DNA from: Planctomycetota bacterium
Lineage (GTDB): Bacteria > Planctomycetota > Planctomycetia > Planctomycetales > Planctomycetaceae
Assembly: GCA_023429275.1 (NCBI GenBank)
Contig: JAEYWB010000712.1
Span: 1 to 10,483, forward strand
DNA: 10,483 nt
Reading direction: 5' to 3'
Each line of letters starts with the position of its first letter. Position 1 is the first letter of the stretch. The notes under the pieces are model-generated. The model had not been told where the DNA came from and did no database searches. It saw only the letters and a program-made list of their open reading frames with translations. Shown here in pieces: positions 1-5,893 of the stretch. The translations under genes were made by a program, and so were the position numbers.

Positions 1-515
1 CAGCAGAGCGGCGACGAATCTCGTGAAGCGAGACCGCATGGATCACTCCGAACGGACAGTTTCAAAACCGGTCATTGACGACCAGTCGGGAGTCAGACGA
101 ACTGGAGAGCGGAGACACGCGACGCCAGCCCCCCCGGGGATGGAACCCTGATCACGCCGGGAATGTTTCGCGCTCTCCCGGGATACATCGGCGGATCGTA
201 CAACCCGACCCGAAAAGTTTACCGACAGGGCTCGTCCGCTCCGAGAAGAAAGAGACGCAACAGTCCCGTAATCCGCACAATCGACAGCCCCGAACTCAAT
301 GATTCATGAAGAATTCATGCACGAGGGCGTCCGCCCCGGACCCGGTTCGCTGCAGACGGGACCGTTTGCGCTCAAGCCGCAGTGCCGGCAGGGGGGCGGA
401 ACGGGGGTAGCGGGCCGGCTTCGTCCGCCTCTCCGCGGTGATGTTCCCTGGGTCTCCCCCCTCTATACTGCGGTTTCCGGCATTTTCGCCGGCGTTTCAA
501 TGTCGAGACCACACC
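1..515. other. Upstream stretch with no recognisable gene
   Basis: I see no convincing coding region here. Short open frames exist (for example 75-302 and 38-151 on the plus strand), but their translations are rich in Arg, Pro and Ser with no domain-like pattern, as expected of chance frames in GC-rich DNA. The first 78 bases are open in frame 1 and end in TGA at 76-78; this could be the tail of a gene lying outside the window, but nothing recognisable is seen. A 6-bp inverted repeat (157-162 with 176-181, 13-base loop) and a repeated ATTCATG (302-308, 313-319) are present without clear meaning. The only likely functional element is the -10-like hexamer near 464. Confidence 0.5.
464..469 (+). 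promoter_or_regulatory. Candidate -10 element for the ABC-2 permease gene
   Basis: TATACT matches the sigma-70 -10 consensus at five of six positions and lies about 46 bases before the GTG at 516. No good -35 hexamer is seen at the matching distance, so support is weak. If this is the promoter, transcription would begin near 475-477. That is downstream of the ATG codons at 438 and 441 and would rule them out as starts. Confidence 0.35.
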
Positions 516-2264
516 GTGCTGGCTGGCCCCCTTTTCAGCCGTGAAGCCCTGACCGCCCCACGGCAGCTCAAGCATTTCCTGATCCGGGCCGGCTACATCG
601 CCGCGCTCGTGGTCATCATGTACACCGCCGGCCAGGCGACGTTCGAGCGGCGGATCATTCAGGACGTCGGCGATCTGTCGCGGTTCGGCGAATTCATCGC
701 CAGCATCTTCGCGCTGGTCCAGCTGACGCTCGTGACGGCCGCCGCGCTCCTGTTCTCGGCCGGAAGCGTTTCGCAGGAGAAGGACCGCGGCACGCTCATC
801 CTGCTGCTGATGACCGACCTTCGCGACCGCGAGCTCGTATACGGCAAGCTCCTCGCAAGCCTCCTGATCGTCCTGACGCTCATCGGGGTCTCGCTCCCCG
901 TCTTCGCATTCCTGCTGGTCCTCGGGGGGATCACCCTCGAACAGGTGCTCTGGATCGAAGCGATCTGCCTGGCGTCCGCCTTCGCGGCCGGAGCCTGGGC
1001 GACGCTCGTTGCCTACTGGCGGGAAAAGACGTTCCAGACCCTCGCCATCAGCGTCCTTGGCGGGGCGATCTTTCTCGCGACGGTCGAATCGCTCGCCCTG
1101 ATTCTCGGGACCGACACCCCGCTCGGCCGGTTTTTCGGCTGGCTCGATCCGTACCGCGCCATGGTGGCGGTCCTCGACCCGCTGGCGGCACAGCCACTGG
1201 CGCGGATCCCCCAGGTCAGCGCGCTCGGACCGGTCCTGGCCCTCGGCGGGCTCGGCCTGCTGCTGTCGCTCTGGACCGTCTGGCGGGTGCGGGTCTGGAA
1301 TCCGTCGCGGCATGTCTTCATCGCCCCGCCGGAGACGGCGACCGAAGCCGAAGCGGAGGCGAACACGCCGACCGCCGCGGTTCGTCCGCCGCGGAAGATC
1401 TGGGATACGCCCGTGCTGTGGCGGGAGATCTGCACGCGGGCGTACGGTCGCAAGATGATCTTCATCAAGCTCGCCTACTGCCTGCTCGCCGCCGCCGTGT
1501 GGTGGTCGTTCGCGCGGCCGGGTGTCGACGAAGGGCTGGTCCTGGGGATCATCGGCCGGGGGGGATTCGCCTTCGTGGCGATCAGCCTCCTGAGCCTCCT
1601 GCTCGTCAACGCCCAGGCGGTGACGTCGCTGACCAACGAGCGGGACGCCCAGACCCTCGAACTGCTGCTCGTCACCGAGATCAGCGCGAAGGAGTTCATC
1701 TTCGGGAAGCTCGGCGGAATCCTCTACAACACGAAAGAGGCGATCCTGGTCCCGGTCCTGTTTCTCGCGGCCTCCCTCATTCAGGGGAACCTGACGCTCG
1801 AGAACATGATCTATATCCTGCTCGGCTTCGGGACGCTGGTCCTGTTCGTCGCGATGCTCGGACTGCACGCGGGGCTCAGCTTCGGCCGGTCTCGGACGGC
1901 GATCGCCAACTCGCTCGGGACGGTCTTCTTCCTGTTCATCGGGATCTTCGTCTGCATGATGCTGATCGTGGAGGCCCGCTCGTCGTTCGGGCTGCAGCTG
2001 ACGCCGTTCCTCGTCTTTATCCTCGGGGGAAGCCTCGGGCTGTGGGCGTCGCTGACGCATCGCAACCCGTCGCCCGCGCTGACGCTTTCGGCGGCGATTC
2101 TGCCGTTCCTGACGTTTTACGCCATCGCCTCGTTCGTCCTCGACTCGACGCTGGGGGTCGCGCTGTGCGTCGTCTCGGCCTATGGATTCACGGCCTTCGC
2201 AATGCTCGTTCCGGCGATCAGCGAGTTCACGGTGGCGATCGGGCGTTCGCAGATGCAGCGTTAA
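516..2264 (+). CDS. ABC-2 type transporter permease with two homologous halves
   Basis: This is an integral membrane protein of 582 residues from the GTG start, and probably the transmembrane part of an ABC exporter. Hydrophobic segments occur near residues 20-38, 60-80 and 110-135, with more in the C-terminal half. The ABC-2 signature of an acidic pair followed by TL-x-LL-x-T and later GKL occurs twice: E88-K89-D90 with T93-L94, and E375-R376-D377 with T380-L381. A second paired landmark is R9-E10 and R303-E304, so the protein is a tandem duplication of one ABC-2 half. The linker near 275-290 is Glu/Ala/Thr-rich and likely cytoplasmic. I chose GTG 516 over ATG 438 because the extra N-terminus is Pro-rich and unlike the family, while the sequence from 516 begins with a typical Leu-Ala-Gly-Pro stretch, and because a -10-like element lies at 464. 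No ATPase gene is in the window, so the partner and substrate are unknown. The family call is firm; the start is likely. Confidence 0.85.
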   Translation: MLAGPLFSREALTAPRQLKHFLIRAGYIAALVVIMYTAGQATFERRIIQDVGDLSRFGEFIASIFALVQLTLVTAAALLFSAGSVSQEKDRGTLILLLMTDLRDRELVYGKLLASLLIVLTLIGVSLPVFAFLLVLGGITLEQVLWIEAICLASAFAAGAWATLVAYWREKTFQTLAISVLGGAIFLATVESLALILGTDTPLGRFFGWLDPYRAMVAVLDPLAAQPLARIPQVSALGPVLALGGLGLLLSLWTVWRVRVWNPSRHVFIAPPETATEAEAEANTPTAAVRPPRKIWDTPVLWREICTRAYGRKMIFIKLAYCLLAAAVWWSFARPGVDEGLVLGIIGRGGFAFVAISLLSLLLVNAQAVTSLTNERDAQTLELLLVTEISAKEFIFGKLGGILYNTKEAILVPVLFLAASLIQGNLTLENMIYILLGFGTLVLFVAMLGLHAGLSFGRSRTAIANSLGTVFFLFIGIFVCMMLIVEARSSFGLQLTPFLVFILGGSLGLWASLTHRNPSPALTLSAAILPFLTFYAIASFVLDSTLGVALCVVSAYGFTAFAMLVPAISEFTVAIGRSQMQR

Positions 2265-2320
2265 ATGGTGTGCTCACACGAAGAACATTGAAAAAGCCCT
2301 CGCGACGAAATCGCTCTACT

Positions 2321-2350
2321 TGACTCCCTGGTCCCGGGGACCGATAGTCA
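2321..2350. repeat. 30-base imperfect palindrome between convergent genes
   Basis: The centre is GGTCCC-G-GGGACC (2330-2342) and the outer arms are TGACT (2321-2325) and AGTCA (2346-2350), separated by short unpaired stretches. It lies 57 bases after the permease stop. The symmetry around a single base suits a protein-binding site better than an RNA hairpin, but it could also help end transcription. Confidence 0.4.
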
Positions 2351-2368
2351 TTGTGGAGGCTCGGTTGA

Positions 2369-2414
2369 GGAACGGCTTCGAAAGAAGGGGTTCCAAAGAC
2401 ATTGCCTCTTTTTT
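2369..2414 (+). terminator. Candidate terminator hairpin between convergent genes
   Basis: The outer arms GGAAC (2369-2373) and GTTCC (2390-2394) enclose a second stem CTTC/GAAG (2376-2379, 2384-2387) closed by a GAAA tetraloop; the two stems are separated by opposed GG pairs. A run of six T (2409-2414) follows, but 14 bases after the hairpin, which is further than in a standard intrinsic terminator. The hairpin sits 36 bases beyond the stop of the minus-strand gene, so it could act on either transcript; only the plus direction has a T run. Confidence 0.35.
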
Positions 2415-2430
2415 CTTGCGCGGTATTGCG

Positions 2431-3315
2431 TCACGTCCTTCCGCGGGCATACGGGTTTTGCACGTAAACAATCCCCCAGCACGGAAAGACTTTTCCCTCT
2501 CGCTCGCCGTCGCCGACGAACTGCAACTGGTGAAGCCATCGGCCGAACTCATCACTGATCTCGTCCCTTTTTGGGGCGTCCATCCCTTGGCTCGGCAACC
2601 GAAATCCCCAGTTCAGGCAGTAAATACACAGGTCCGCTGCCTGGACGGGGTAGGCCATGTCGGACGAAACAAAAAATGGAGACGGGACGATCCAGGCTGT
2701 ACGGTAACGGCCTGTACTCGTTCGTGTGAAATACGCTTCCAGTTGTCGAACAAACTTCCGATCCGCCGTTTTCTCAACTTCGTCCATCACCAGCAGACCG
2801 TGCTGGCGCTGCATCTCCAGAAAGTAGAAGAACCGCTCCTGAATGAACACATGATCCTTGCGTAGAAACTCCTCGACATGCGGAGCGTTCGGCCTTCGAA
2901 CCGAGCGGGGGATTGCAGACGCGAATAGCACCGCCTTGTTCTCGCGAAGTAGTTGGAAGGTCCCACGCGCCATCTCGAGGCATGCTTGCCCATACGCGGT
3001 GAACTCCTCACGTGTCGGTGTCTTCTTTTCCAGCCCTTTGGTCAAAAAGGCGCGTGCATGCTTACGGCGGGCCTCTGCAGGCATCGGTGCGGCTTGAGCA
3101 GCGAACTTGAATCGCTTTCGGTCAAGTAAGGTGCTCCCCTTCAGCTCCATTTTGTACTGGTGCAGTTGCCCACCAAAACAATCGAGCTCCAGGCGGTGCA
3201 TCGCCTGAACGAAAGGCCATAGCTGGGCGTCCAGCAGAGCGATTCCGCCGCGAACCTCGTATGGCATCTGCTTGTGATCGTGGCCGCTCTCATCGAGAAA
3301 CAGGAGCCAGGCCAT
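2431..3315 (-). CDS. DUF3800 domain protein, function unknown
   Basis: This encodes 294 residues, probably soluble, with no signal peptide or membrane segment. The N-terminus carries the FLDESG motif (residues 6-11, D8 and E9) and the C-terminal part carries QAADL (225-229), the two hallmark motifs of the DUF3800 family. Other conserved-looking acidic positions are E57 in MELKG and D178-E179 in VMDEVEK. Spaced acids of this kind resemble the metal-binding residues of RNase H-like nucleases, so a nuclease role is possible but inferred. I chose the ATG at 3315 because AAGGA lies 8 bases upstream and because it puts the FLDESG strand at the N-terminus, as is usual; the frame could extend to 3390. 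The gene is convergent with the permease and divergent from trpE. It is less GC-rich than both: sampled 60-base lines give 50-53% GC against 63% in trpE and 80% in the permease, suggesting recent acquisition. Confidence 0.8.
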   Translation of the reverse strand: MAWLLFLDESGHDHKQMPYEVRGGIALLDAQLWPFVQAMHRLELDCFGGQLHQYKMELKGSTLLDRKRFKFAAQAAPMPAEARRKHARAFLTKGLEKKTPTREEFTAYGQACLEMARGTFQLLRENKAVLFASAIPRSVRRPNAPHVEEFLRKDHVFIQERFFYFLEMQRQHGLLVMDEVEKTADRKFVRQLEAYFTRTSTGRYRTAWIVPSPFFVSSDMAYPVQAADLCIYCLNWGFRLPSQGMDAPKRDEISDEFGRWLHQLQFVGDGEREGKVFPCWGIVYVQNPYARGRT

Positions 3316-3323
3316 CGCAGAAA

Positions 3324-3328
3324 TCCTT
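3324..3328 (-). promoter_or_regulatory. Ribosome binding site of the DUF3800 gene
   Basis: On the minus strand this reads AAGGA, 8 bases before the ATG at 3315. It is the clearest Shine-Dalgarno sequence in the window and decides this start over the longer frame beginning at 3390. Confidence 0.6.
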
Positions 3329-3399
3329 ACCGAAGTTTCGGTCGGCGCCGGTGCTGCCCTTCCAGGCGGGCAGCGTTCATATGCAGGCATTGGCCCAAT
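3329..3399. repeat. Cluster of four short palindromes before the DUF3800 gene
   Basis: Four inverted repeats lie in a row: ACCGAA-GT-TTCGGT (3329-3342), CGGCGCCG (3343-3350), GCTGCCC and GGGCAGC with an 8-base loop (3353-3359, 3368-3374), and ATTGG-C-CCAAT (3389-3399). They fill the DUF3800 leader up to the base next to its ribosome binding site and lie 172 bases or more before trpE. They may be operators or leader hairpins. I cannot say which, and single short palindromes arise easily by chance in GC-rich DNA. Confidence 0.4.
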
Positions 3400-3570
3400 C
3401 GGTCACGATTCACTATGCAATTCCCGCCCACCTGCCCGGCATCGTAGCTGTCATTCCTCCGTCCGCCAACGAGTCACATCGAGAGATATCCCAGGATTCG
3501 TCTCAGTCTTGGGGCCGGCAACACCACCGGATACGATCCCCTCGCACGTCGTTCGAGTCCCGGAATCCGT

Positions 3571-5088
3571 ATGTCCCGCCACACCCCCTTTGAAACCGTC
3601 CAGAAGCTCGCCGGCTCGGCGAAGCTGATCCCGATTTACCGCCAGGTGGTCGGCGATACCCTCACCCCCGTTTCGGCCTTCTGCAACGCCGCCTGGGGAG
3701 ACGAGGCTTTCCTGTTCGAGAGCGTCGTCGGCGGGGAAAAGGTCGGACGGTTCAGCTTCCTGGGCGGTGCTCCGTTCCTGCGGATCGAAGCCCGGGGGAA
3801 TGCCGTCCGCATCCAGGGAGAGGGCCGCGACGAGACGATCCACAGCGACGACCCCCTCGGCCTTCTGCAGCAGTTCGTCGATCAGTACCGCGCGGTCCAT
3901 CCGCCCGGGCTCCCGCGGTTCTGCGGCGGGGCGGTCGGGTACGCCGGATACGACGTCATCCGCTACTCGGAGCGGCTGCCGAACGCGCCGCCGGACGATC
4001 GCCTCGTCCCCGATCTGTCGTTCGCCCTGTACGACCAGATGGTGATCTTCGATCACATCCGCAAGACGGTGATGGTCGTGGCCCACGTCCGGACCGACGC
4101 ACCGGACCTCCGGAACGAGTACGACCGGGCGTGTGCGGCGGTCGACGACCTGTGCGGCCGGCTCGAGCGGCGCGACCTCCCGCTGAAGATGCTCGACATC
4201 GACCTGACGCGCGACGCGACGATGCCGTTCGTCTCGAACTTCGAGCAGTCGGAGTTCGAGGCGGGGGTCGAGAAGTGCAAGGAGTACATCCGGGCGGGCG
4301 ACATCTTCCAGGTCGTCATCAGCCAGCGGCTCGAGGTCCAGACTGCGGCGACCCCGCTCGACATCTACCGGGCTCTGCGGGTCGTGAACCCCAGCCCGTT
4401 CATGTTCCTGCTCAAGACCCCCGGCTGCACGCTCGTCGGCAGTTCTCCGGAGATCATGGTGCGAGTCGAGGACGGAATCGTGACGATCCGGCCTCTCGCC
4501 GGAACGCGCAAACGGGGCGCGACCGAAGAGGAAGACAAGGCTCTCGCGGCCGATCTTCTCGCCGACCCCAAGGAGCGGGCCGAGCACGTCATGCTGGTTG
4601 ACCTCGCCCGCAACGACGTCGGCCGCGTCGCCGAGTACGGCTCGGTCGAGATCAGCGACGTCATGCAGGTCGAGCGGTACAGCCACGTCATGCACATCAC
4701 TTCGAACGTGCATGGCAGGCTGCGGCCGGGAACTTCTGCGATCGATGCGCTCCGGGCGGGGCTTCCGGCCGGGACGGTCTCGGGAGCCCCGAAGGTCCGG
4801 GCGATGGAGATCATCGACGAGATCGAGCGTCACCGCCGCGGCCCTTACGCCGGGGCGGTCGGCTACATCGACTTCACCGGCAACATGGATACCTGCATCG
4901 CCCTGCGGACTCTTGTGATGGCGAACGGGCGGGCCTACGTGCAGGCGGGGGCGGGCATCGTTGCCGACAGCGTCCCCGCGAGTGAGTACCAGGAGACCCT
5001 CAACAAAGCCCGCGGCCTGCTGAAGGCGATCGATGTTGCAGAGCATCAATTGCGGTCGCAAAGCCAGTCTGATCTGCGAAGCGTCTGA
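3571..5088 (+). CDS. trpE: Anthranilate synthase component I
   Basis: TrpE makes anthranilate from chorismate and ammonia, the first committed step of tryptophan synthesis; the ammonia normally comes from the TrpG glutaminase subunit. It is a cytoplasmic protein of 505 residues, a normal length. The N-terminal domain carries the tryptophan feedback motif LFES (48-51) followed by [12 protein letters not shown] (54-65). The C-terminal chorismate-binding domain shows SSPE (291-294), [10 protein letters not shown] (307-316), DLARNDVGR (344-352), H381, [12 protein letters not shown] (397-408), IIDEIE (from 414) and AGAGIVADS (459-467). Ala at 310 in PLAGT, where PabB enzymes carry Lys, favours anthranilate over aminodeoxychorismate synthesis. 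The ATG at 3571 has only a weak GGA upstream. No trpG or other trp gene is adjacent; the next operon begins 190 bases downstream and is unrelated. I see no Trp-rich leader peptide or attenuator. A poor promoter-like pair (TTGGCC 3390-3395, TATGCA 3414-3419) is all I find upstream. Confidence 0.96.
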   Translation: MSRHTPFETVQKLAGSAKLIPIYRQVVGDTLTPVSAFCNAAWGDEAFLFESVVGGEKVGRFSFLGGAPFLRIEARGNAVRIQGEGRDETIHSDDPLGLLQQFVDQYRAVHPPGLPRFCGGAVGYAGYDVIRYSERLPNAPPDDRLVPDLSFALYDQMVIFDHIRKTVMVVAHVRTDAPDLRNEYDRACAAVDDLCGRLERRDLPLKMLDIDLTRDATMPFVSNFEQSEFEAGVEKCKEYIRAGDIFQVVISQRLEVQTAATPLDIYRALRVVNPSPFMFLLKTPGCTLVGSSPEIMVRVEDGIVTIRPLAGTRKRGATEEEDKALAADLLADPKERAEHVMLVDLARNDVGRVAEYGSVEISDVMQVERYSHVMHITSNVHGRLRPGTSAIDALRAGLPAGTVSGAPKVRAMEIIDEIERHRRGPYAGAVGYIDFTGNMDTCIALRTLVMANGRAYVQAGAGIVADSVPASEYQETLNKARGLLKAIDVAEHQLRSQSQSDLRSV

Positions 5089-5098
5089 ACGGGGTGAG

Positions 5099-5149
5099 CT
5101 TGAGACCTGACTGGCTCCGTGCCCCTTCGAGTCGCGGTCTCGCAAGTTT
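5099..5149 (+). terminator. Candidate terminator after trpE
   Basis: Beginning 10 bases after the trpE stop there is a long interrupted hairpin: CTT/AAG (5099-5101, 5144-5146), GAGACC/GGTCTC (5102-5107, 5136-5141), GACT/AGTC (5109-5112, 5130-5133) and GGC/GCC (5113-5115, 5121-5123). Only three T follow (5147-5149), so this is a weak intrinsic terminator at best, but its position is right. Confidence 0.4.
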
Positions 5150-5189
5150 CATGACGGAAGAAGTTCCCCGGGAGGCGAGCCTTCACGCA

Positions 5190-5218
5190 TTGACTCCCGG
5201 GCCTGTGCCCCGAAGAAT
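5190..5218 (+). promoter_or_regulatory. Candidate promoter of the heme oxygenase-phytochrome operon
   Basis: TTGACT (5190-5195, five of six to the -35 consensus) and AAGAAT (5213-5218, four of six to the -10 consensus) are separated by exactly 17 bases. Transcription would start near 5225, giving a leader of about 54 bases. The right arm of an 8-bp inverted repeat, CCCGGGAG (5167-5174) with CTCCCGGG (5194-5201), overlaps the -35 element and could be an operator. Assignment rests on consensus match and position only. Confidence 0.4.
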
Positions 5219-5278
5219 TCCGCGCCAAAACCCCTCTCGCCACTCGGAACCCCCGATCAACATGCCCGGTCATCGCCC

Positions 5279-5893
5279 ATGTCGCTGGAGAGTTCCAGGT
5301 CCCATCCCGGTGTCTCGCCCGTTGCCGCACTGAAAACGGCGAGTCAGGAAAAACATCAGCAGCTCGAAGCCGCCTTTCCCTGGGCTCGAGCGTTCTCGAG
5401 CCGCGAGAACTATGGCTGTCTGCTTCGCGCTCTCTTCTCGCTGGTCAGGCCGGCCGACGAGGCGATCGATGCCGCGCTCGGTCGCGATGGCTCCTTTCCC
5501 TATGCTGCCCGGAGGCGCCGCGCGGATTGGATCGAGACCGATCTGCGCCGGTTGGGAGCACGGGCTTCCGGCGAACGCCCTCCTCCCGCGGATTTCTCGT
5601 TCGTCGATTCCCGCGGCGGCGCGATCGGGGCGCTCTATGTTCTCGAAGGCTCCGCGCTCGGTGCTCAACGGCTTTCACGCGAACTCCAGCGCCATCTGGG
5701 GATCACCCCGGAATCCGGAGGCTCTTACCTTCACGCCTATGGCGCGAAGACAGGGGAGACCTGGCAGCAGTTTCAGAGCTGGGCCAATCGCGAGCTTTCC
5801 TCACCGGATGTGATAACTTCCGCGGTGTCTGCCACCTTGTTGACGTTCGATCGTTTCTCTCAGCATCTCACGGATCTCTTCGATGCCCGATAG
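5279..5893 (+). CDS. bphO: Biliverdin-producing heme oxygenase (BphO type)
   Basis: Heme oxygenase opens heme to biliverdin IX-alpha, CO and iron using reductant and oxygen. The protein has 204 residues, the usual size for bacterial enzymes, and is cytoplasmic with no membrane anchor. The N-terminal helix contains LKTASQEKHQQLE, in which H26 is the likely proximal heme ligand. The distal helix has GALYVLEGSALGAQ (117-130), including the GxxxG (124-128) that allows the helix to bend over heme. The gene overlaps the following phytochrome gene by 11 bases (5883-5893), so the two are almost certainly co-transcribed and translationally coupled; the enzyme supplies the phytochrome's chromophore. 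The ATG at 5279 lacks a clear Shine-Dalgarno sequence. Iron recycling is an alternative role for such enzymes but is less likely in this setting. Confidence 0.93.
   Translation: MSLESSRSHPGVSPVAALKTASQEKHQQLEAAFPWARAFSSRENYGCLLRALFSLVRPADEAIDAALGRDGSFPYAARRRRADWIETDLRRLGARASGERPPPADFSFVDSRGGAIGALYVLEGSALGAQRLSRELQRHLGITPESGGSYLHAYGAKTGETWQQFQSWANRELSSPDVITSAVSATLLTFDRFSQHLTDLFDAR

Noticed and set aside
75..302. 75-residue plus-strand open frame
   Set aside because: Its composition is Arg/Ser/Pro-rich and random-looking, with no ribosome binding site and no recognisable motif.
438..515. Upstream ATG start for the permease
   Set aside because: The added 26 residues are Pro/Phe-rich and unlike the family, and the -10-like element at 464-469 would lie inside the coding region.
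372..2060. Long minus-strand open frame antisense to the permease gene
   Set aside because: It is rich in Arg, Asp, Glu, Gln and Pro with no domain pattern and mirrors the permease codons. This is a typical antisense shadow in GC-rich DNA.
3316..3390. Longer start for the DUF3800 protein
   Set aside because: The ATG at 3315 has AAGGA at good spacing and puts the FLDESG motif at the N-terminus; the extension is Pro/Ala-rich and overlaps the palindrome cluster.
3494..3568. tRNA-like segment before trpE (GGATTC/GAATCC ends 75 bases apart and a GTTCGAGTCC stretch)
   Set aside because: The bases flanking TTCGAGT do not form a T stem (only G-C next to the loop pairs), no anticodon arm with T33 can be drawn, and the spacing from T arm to acceptor strand is wrong.
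3571..5088. PabB (aminodeoxychorismate synthase) as an alternative to TrpE
   Set aside because: The N-terminal LFES feedback motif and Ala in PLAGT, where PabB has Lys, point to TrpE.
3451..5145. Long minus-strand open frame antisense to trpE
   Set aside because: Same Arg/Asp/Val-rich shadow composition. The plus-strand trpE motifs are unambiguous.
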